Part shown: positions 58,491 through 64,000 of the stretch, in pieces
How the letters are laid out: every line of letters starts with the position of its first letter
How positions within the stretch are numbered: the stretch's first letter is position 1
The notes under the pieces: generated by a model
Told to the model about the DNA's origin: nothing
The model's database searches: none
Seen by the model: the letters and a program-made list of their open reading frames with translations, nothing else
Position numbers and translations under genes: made by a program
Assembly (NCBI GenBank): GCA_032622095.1
Contig: CP136065.1
Span: forward strand, 246,511,474 to 246,575,473
DNA length: 64,000 nucleotides
DNA from: Siphonodentalium dalli
Lineage: Eukaryota > Mollusca > Scaphopoda > Gadilida > Siphonodentaliidae
Direction: 5' to 3'

Positions 58491-60728
58491 AACCATGCAT
58501 GGGTGATGCTGTAGCTGAGCAATCGTATGTAGTATTCGTGTGCAATGAAGACCCTCAGACAACTTACTATACGGTCCTGGTGTTTACATGTACATTAAAT
58601 GCTAAAATGACATATTATGTAACACACTTTTACCAAGTAATTCTAAGTAATTTGATATATATAGTTTATAGTGTCATATATAATTGCCTGTACAAAAGAC
58701 AACCATATATACGTGCCATTTCCAAACAACTGTGTGCATGGTTGCATGCATAATGCCGACGCAGCATAAAATATATCAGTGTCGTATTTATAGGTAGGAA
58801 TGTAAATCTTCCGGGCCACATACATGAATACAGGGGCGTTGTCTTTTCGATTAAGATGCATGTTATGTTGGTTATAATCCCCTGTTCCCTGCCTTCGATT
58901 ATACGTTTATAACTTTTACGCGCTGTGGATATAAGGTTATATATTTCTGTTGTATATCGTGACAGAAGCCGCGCAGGTGCAACATTAAAGACCATGTGTC
59001 CGTGCATTCTCTTATATATGCGAGTCTAGAAAACCCTAGATTGAATGTGTTATATACCAAGGTTGTAAACATTTTATTTCATTTACGATCGCGCTGCATG
59101 AGCATACACAAACCTCTGAGAATGTTAAAATTACAGCCACATAATTCACATATACGGCCAGGACTTTCCCTGGTTTTGTGTCCGTTTCCGAACACAGTTA
59201 TAACGCTATCGGCATATATAGCAAAGGGGTGGGGTAGAGAAAGTTCGGAAATGTTTATATCACAATTAATTTTCCAAATATAGTTTCACTTGGTTTTACA
59301 ACAGTTTTCAATACAGATAGGCAGCTATACCCCTGAACCAGACCCAAATACTCAACTCCGGAAAACCCTAGGGTTTCAAACCTGCATGGCACACAATCAT
59401 TTCCAACTGGAAATTGATGACGGATGACTGTTACACTCCATATATTAGACAGAAAGTAGGAATATATTTTAACAACTCATCTTTTGGTATGAAAGTTCCA
59501 ACTATACATGCATGTTGTATTCGCTGGAGAAGCATATTTCTCATTATAAAACTTAGTTGCGGTGCAACAATGGCACAGCAATTACCTGGAACCCTGAGGG
59601 TGAAACTGCACGAGACTCAGGTTTGTGTATATAGCTTTGTATTGTGGTTAATTGAAGAATATGCGGTGTCATTTTCAAATTACAAAGCCAAAACCTGGCT
59701 GTAGTAATAGGAGAAAGGGTTGTTCATTACCGTCAGTCGCAACGTCGGTCACACGTGTTTTATAACGAGATACAGTATACCTAACCATTGGTATAAGATA
59801 CACCACATGTATGCTATATGGTGGTTTATATAGAGGAGAGCACTCGAGTTAATTGAATTCTTTTCAGGGGATAAACCTTACATTATATATTTTGTTCCCA
59901 TTATCTCCAATCCAAGTGCTTGTCTACGCTGTTTTATTATTTGAGTTTTTAGTCTATGTCCCACACTTATACCCTGTATATAGGATACACTGGTGTAAAT
60001 ATTGTTCGGAGTGACATCTAGGAGAGAATAAAATAGACACTAATTGCATGGTCAATAGCCTTGTGTGTTTTTGCATAAAAATGCATCACACCTCTTCCCT
60101 ATGATTTCCATAGGTGAAATAGCCATTAGCACAGGAATTAACCAATTGTAGTGAAGTTTGAATTTTGTGGTGTGTCAAAAATATTACATTATTTGTCAAA
60201 AAATATTACATTATTTTTAGGACCTATAGGATTTATATTGTAAACAGTATACGCTAAAACGTTCGCACTGAGGCCCATTGTAAATATTTACATCAGTGCA
60301 ATCTATACAGTGTACATTAGCTGCAGCAGTGCATATCGTAACGGTATCTCCTTGGACAAGAGACGCGGTCGGTAAAAATTGCATTATAGACCTACATGCG
60401 GTAAACGAGCACCAAATTGGGAGTTGGTGGGTATTATTATTAGAAATCGATGCATGATATCCACGAACATAATTATTTCCAGAACTGGGTTAATTCCTCG
60501 TCGGATGATGGAATTAAATGACATCGATGCTATTTGTTATATGTGATATAATCGGTGTGTACTGTGACGTGCCCCTTAAAGCAATTTGAAACAATGTTAA
60601 ACTGTTCATGGAGTGTGATGTAGATGAATGTAAGTGCAGCTAATGTATCCCTGTCAGTGTTTCATTTCGTTTATATTGGCCTACGTACTTGTATTGCGGT
60701 CGTCTGAGAATGGAGAAAGACAGTTATA
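58491..60728. other. Intergenic; half hairpin and one weak exon candidate
   Basis: Half a TATATATGCGAG hairpin remains at 58983-59026 ('gcattctcttatatatgcga'). At 59571-59621 an ATG with CAACAATGG context opens MAQQLPGTLRVKLHETQ, followed by CAG|gtttgt. This could be a first exon, and GTLRVKLHE resembles the first strand of a C2 domain, but no partner exon was found. Otherwise no gene. Confidence 0.35.
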
Positions 60729-60736
60729 AATACACC

Positions 60737-61936
60737 CAGGGATGTGGCTAGAGTGGGGGGGGGGGGGGTGGGGGTGTCCACATTGGGAACTTCCAACTGC
60801 ACCCCCCCCCCCCCTTGAGTCGGAATCACAACACAACTTTTTGCATAATTCCATTTGCACCCCCCCCCCCCCTTGAATCAGAATCACAGACCAAACACAA
60901 ATTTTGCATAATTCCATTTGCACCCCCTTGAATCAGAATCACAGACCAAACACAAGTTTTGCATAATTCCATTTGCACCCCCCTTGCACATCAGTCCTCA
61001 GGCCTAATATCCTATGTATTCATAAACTATGTTGTTATATATGCCCGGTATAAGAAAATTAAGATACTTTAACCTGAGAATTGCATAAATCCTAACATCT
61101 AGTAGCCTACCCCAGACAAATGCACACGGCTACGGGTAAGACACCAGGACATTGTGTCCGTCCATGTTTGTTCAGTCCGGTGTGAGAAAATTTGGAAAAC
61201 TATACAAGAAAATCGCAAATCGTAGCATCTAGACTGGCCTCAACTGAAGCTTCCCTAGTGTTGGAAATTTCAAACCTCATACTCCCTCTTAGGTTGGAAA
61301 AATCTCCAACTGATGACCATTTCAGTCCACAAGTTTGACCGAATGTACTAAACTATTGTTTTGTTAAACTAATTAGCAGTTTTGTATTGGTCACGGGGGA
61401 GGGACAGTGACACACCGGGCCGACCATGGTTCGGCCAGGTGTTCGAAAATTTAGAAATCTGAACAAGAAAATCGCAAAATCCTAGCATCTAGACTAGTCT
61501 CAAGTCTTCTTAGAGTTGGAAATTTCAAACCTGACACCCCCCCCACTTAGGTTGGAAAATTTCCAAATGATGACAATGTTGACCAAATGTATGACAATAT
61601 TGTTTTCTTAAATTTAGTAGCAGTTTTGACTAGCCACGGGGGAGGACCAGGACACAAGCTTTCCAAGTGTTGGAAATTTCCAACCTGTCACCCCCATAAG
61701 GTTGGAAAATTTCCAACTGATGACCATTTCAGTCCAAAATTTTGACAAAAAATAGGAAAATATGCAAATATTGGTCCAAAAACAATTAATTCCCCCCAAT
61801 AAATTGTTTGAAAATCAAACGACAAGAACATTTTCAACCCATTGTTGGTGTGAAATGAAATTTCCAACTGTTGAAAATTTTGACCAAAGTTGGGGAGTGA
61901 GACACCCCCACACCACCACCTCTAGCCACATCCCTG
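60737..61936. mobile_element. 1.2-kb hAT-type non-autonomous element, TSD AATACACC
   Basis: Starts CAGGGATGTGGCTAGAG and ends CTCTAGCCACATCCCTG, with exact 8-bp duplications AATACACC at 60729-60736 and 61937-61944. It contains G/C tracts, about 3 copies of a ~70-bp unit (gcataattccatttgcaccc) and 3 diverged ~200-bp units ('gttggaaaatttccaactga'). No transposase ORF. Confidence 0.95.
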
Positions 61937-61944
61937 AATACACC

Positions 61945-63280
61945 TTCTTCCGTGGAACCTTCAAACGGCTAGAACAATTTGAAGTGGGAGATGACTTATT
62001 GTGATTATTGTACAAATCTGCTAGTTTACTTTAAATTTCTGTGACACAACATCATGTTGATGACATTATATTACTATGATTATCAATCCACACTAACTCG
62101 TTCGATAGGCCATTGGGGCTTTTACGAGTATATCATGTAACTGTAAATAGAGCAAATATAATGTTATACTACGACATTGGCCAATACATGCGAAAGCTTA
62201 AAATAGGCCTGAAGATCACAGGTAAATCACAGGTAAAAAAAATTGTGACGCTGGGTGAACCTGAAACCATCCAACCAGATGACTATCCGGTATCCGGTGC
62301 AGACCGAAGTTTATACCGCACTTCCGGGAAAGTTACGCTCCGGGTACTTTTTTTCAGGGTTCTTGCACAACAACACGCAACTAAATCGAGATTACCCTAA
62401 AATTAAAGTTTTGCTATTCTTAAAAAATAGCTAGTTGGTGTTTATACCACCATTGGAAGGCTAGGACAGGTAATTTCACTATATAAGTTTTGAGGGTAAC
62501 GTATTATCGTTCCGAAAAACAGCAAATTTCCTAATTTCGATGGGGTAATGAGGTATCGGTCGCAGCGTCTATAGCAACTTCATAACTCTTGACATATCAG
62601 GTCTGGCAATTCCCAAATACAGCTATTGTAGCTACATTTGACTATCATAAAGCAATATTTTACCAATTGGCATGGCGCATAGTCATTACTATGGTGACAC
62701 AGTAAAAGTTGTAGTCCGATTTGGGGGAGGTGTGGGGGCGGTAAGTTGTGGATCCGGGCCCACTGGCCCCAGGGCCCACTCGCCCCAGGCAGTTTTTGGG
62801 GCGAGCTGGCCCAGCTTTCAGGGGCGGGTTGGCCCGGGTATTACATTTGTATTAAAGTTGTAAATAAGCCTCGGTTAATATATATTAATATATTAATTTT
62901 TTAAGTTCAGATTATGAAATTTCAGAATTATGTCCATCAATTTTGACATTTAGATTACTTTAGGCACGTTTGTTAGCAAAGATAATAGCCAGTATATCAC
63001 ACTACTAGTTGGTTTTAACAACGAACCGGCGAATTCATAAATAACAATAATGAACTGTTTTCACATTCTGGATATTAAAGTTTCTCTTAGGCCTAAAAAA
63101 AAAATACGTTTGTTTCCGCTAACCCGACCGACCCTATTTTAAGCCGCCGACCCTAAACTTTTTATTGCCAATTTAGGTCCCAATTCATATCATAACAAGA
63201 TGCAAAACATTTATATCTATTATATATTTTTGGAAGATCTGTGTCTGTGTGTGGTGTGAGGGTGTGTGTGTCTGTGTGTT
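61945..63280. other. Intergenic, no supported gene; GC patch
   Basis: A GC-rich stretch with repeated 'ggcccactcgccccag' / 'ggcgagctggccca' lies at 62750-62850. Nothing else recognised. Confidence 0.45.
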
Positions 63281-63825
63281 CGCGATGGACTCGAAAATGG
63301 CCAAACCGATTTCGATGAAACTTGGTATGTGGGGGTATTTTCGGCCGAGAACTGGCATAGGCCTATTAATTTGTCCGTGCGACATGACCTTGACCTTGAA
63401 ATCGGGTAATTTCAAGGTCAAACGCCCGAATATCACGGGATTTCGAGGAAACTTGGTATGTGGGGGTACTTTCTTATGGCGAGTCTCTTAAGCATATTCA
63501 TTTGCCCGCGCGACGTGACCCTGACCTTGAAATCGGGTAACTTCAAGGTCAAATCGTCAATTTTGATGGGATTTCGACGAAATTTGATACGTGGGGTTAC
63601 TTTTGTCCACTGATTGTTTTGGACGGGTCCAATCGTGACCCCGACCAGACCTTGACCTTCAAAATGATAAATTCAAGGTCAAAATCGGGTAAAACCGGAT
63701 GGATTTCGACGGGCACGTTTGTCGGGTACTTGTGTCCGGGCAGTGTTTTTGGACTGGTCAAATCGTGACCCCACTTGACCTTGACCTTCAAGGTCAAAGC
63801 CCGGACGAAGTCGGGTCACCTTCTA
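63281..63825. repeat. About 125-bp degenerate tandem array, 4 units
   Basis: Recurring 'gatttcgatgaaacttggta', 'tgtgggggtattttcggcc', 'cgtgacc..gaccttgaaatcgggtaa' and 'ttcaaggtcaa', about 120-130 bp apart. It resembles the array at 48525-49015 in general layout (a 'gaaacttggta' phrase, then a variable part). Confidence 0.85.
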
Positions 63826-64000
63826 GTCTATACTATATATTTTGAGACTTCGTATATATGTGTGTACTTCATAGAATCCAAAACACGTGTACAGATTGAG
63901 ATCAAATTTCGTATGTAAGTGTAAAATCCCACCGACACCGCCGTAATCGTGTTTTCGAGAAGCTCTGAGCACCCTTTATCCACTCCCAGTCATCGAAATC

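Overview
The window is a stretch of animal (metazoan) nuclear genome. Small exons with GT-AG introns, long introns, many miniature inverted-repeat elements and many tandem arrays all point that way. Several dispersed repeat types (for example 'ATGAAACTTGGTATGTG' units and 'GACCTTGACCTTCAAGGTCA' units) resemble those I associate with molluscan or other lophotrochozoan genomes. That assignment is an impression and was not tested.

Two protein-coding genes can be supported, both on the + strand. (1) Positions 791-32347 hold the last eleven coding exons of a polypeptide N-acetylgalactosaminyltransferase of the GALNT10 type. The joined exons encode 549 residues ending in a stop and cover the stem, the GT-A catalytic domain and the ricin-type lectin domain. 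The cytoplasmic tail and membrane anchor must lie upstream of the window. Every exon junction keeps phase. (2) Positions 52338-54320 hold a complete two-exon sideroflexin gene (323 aa, mitochondrial inner-membrane carrier family). A weaker candidate is a 152-codon ORF on the - strand at 23987-24445. It lies inside a 1.1-kb interval bounded by 29-bp inverted repeats and is probably carried by a transposon.

Nearly everything else is repeat. There are non-autonomous elements flanked by TTAA (piggyBac-like), hAT-like elements with 8-bp target duplications, long palindromic foldbacks, and tandem arrays. The arrays have units of 27, 39, 40, 44, 46, 53, 84 and about 125, 140 and 160 bp. Much of the track of long open frames comes from arrays whose unit length is a multiple of three.

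The most unusual signal is that tandem duplications repeatedly straddle exon-intron boundaries. Five of the ten GALNT splice donors in the window (exons 2, 3, 4, 8 and 10) have the 3' end of the exon plus the donor copied into the downstream intron, from once to about 14 times. The exon 4 acceptor, an internal part of exon 11 and the sideroflexin acceptor are each copied once as well. The result is many decoy splice sites. A second pattern is a palindromic module, CCAATGCATTCTCTTATATA and its mirror, present more than 20 times inside several otherwise different element families.
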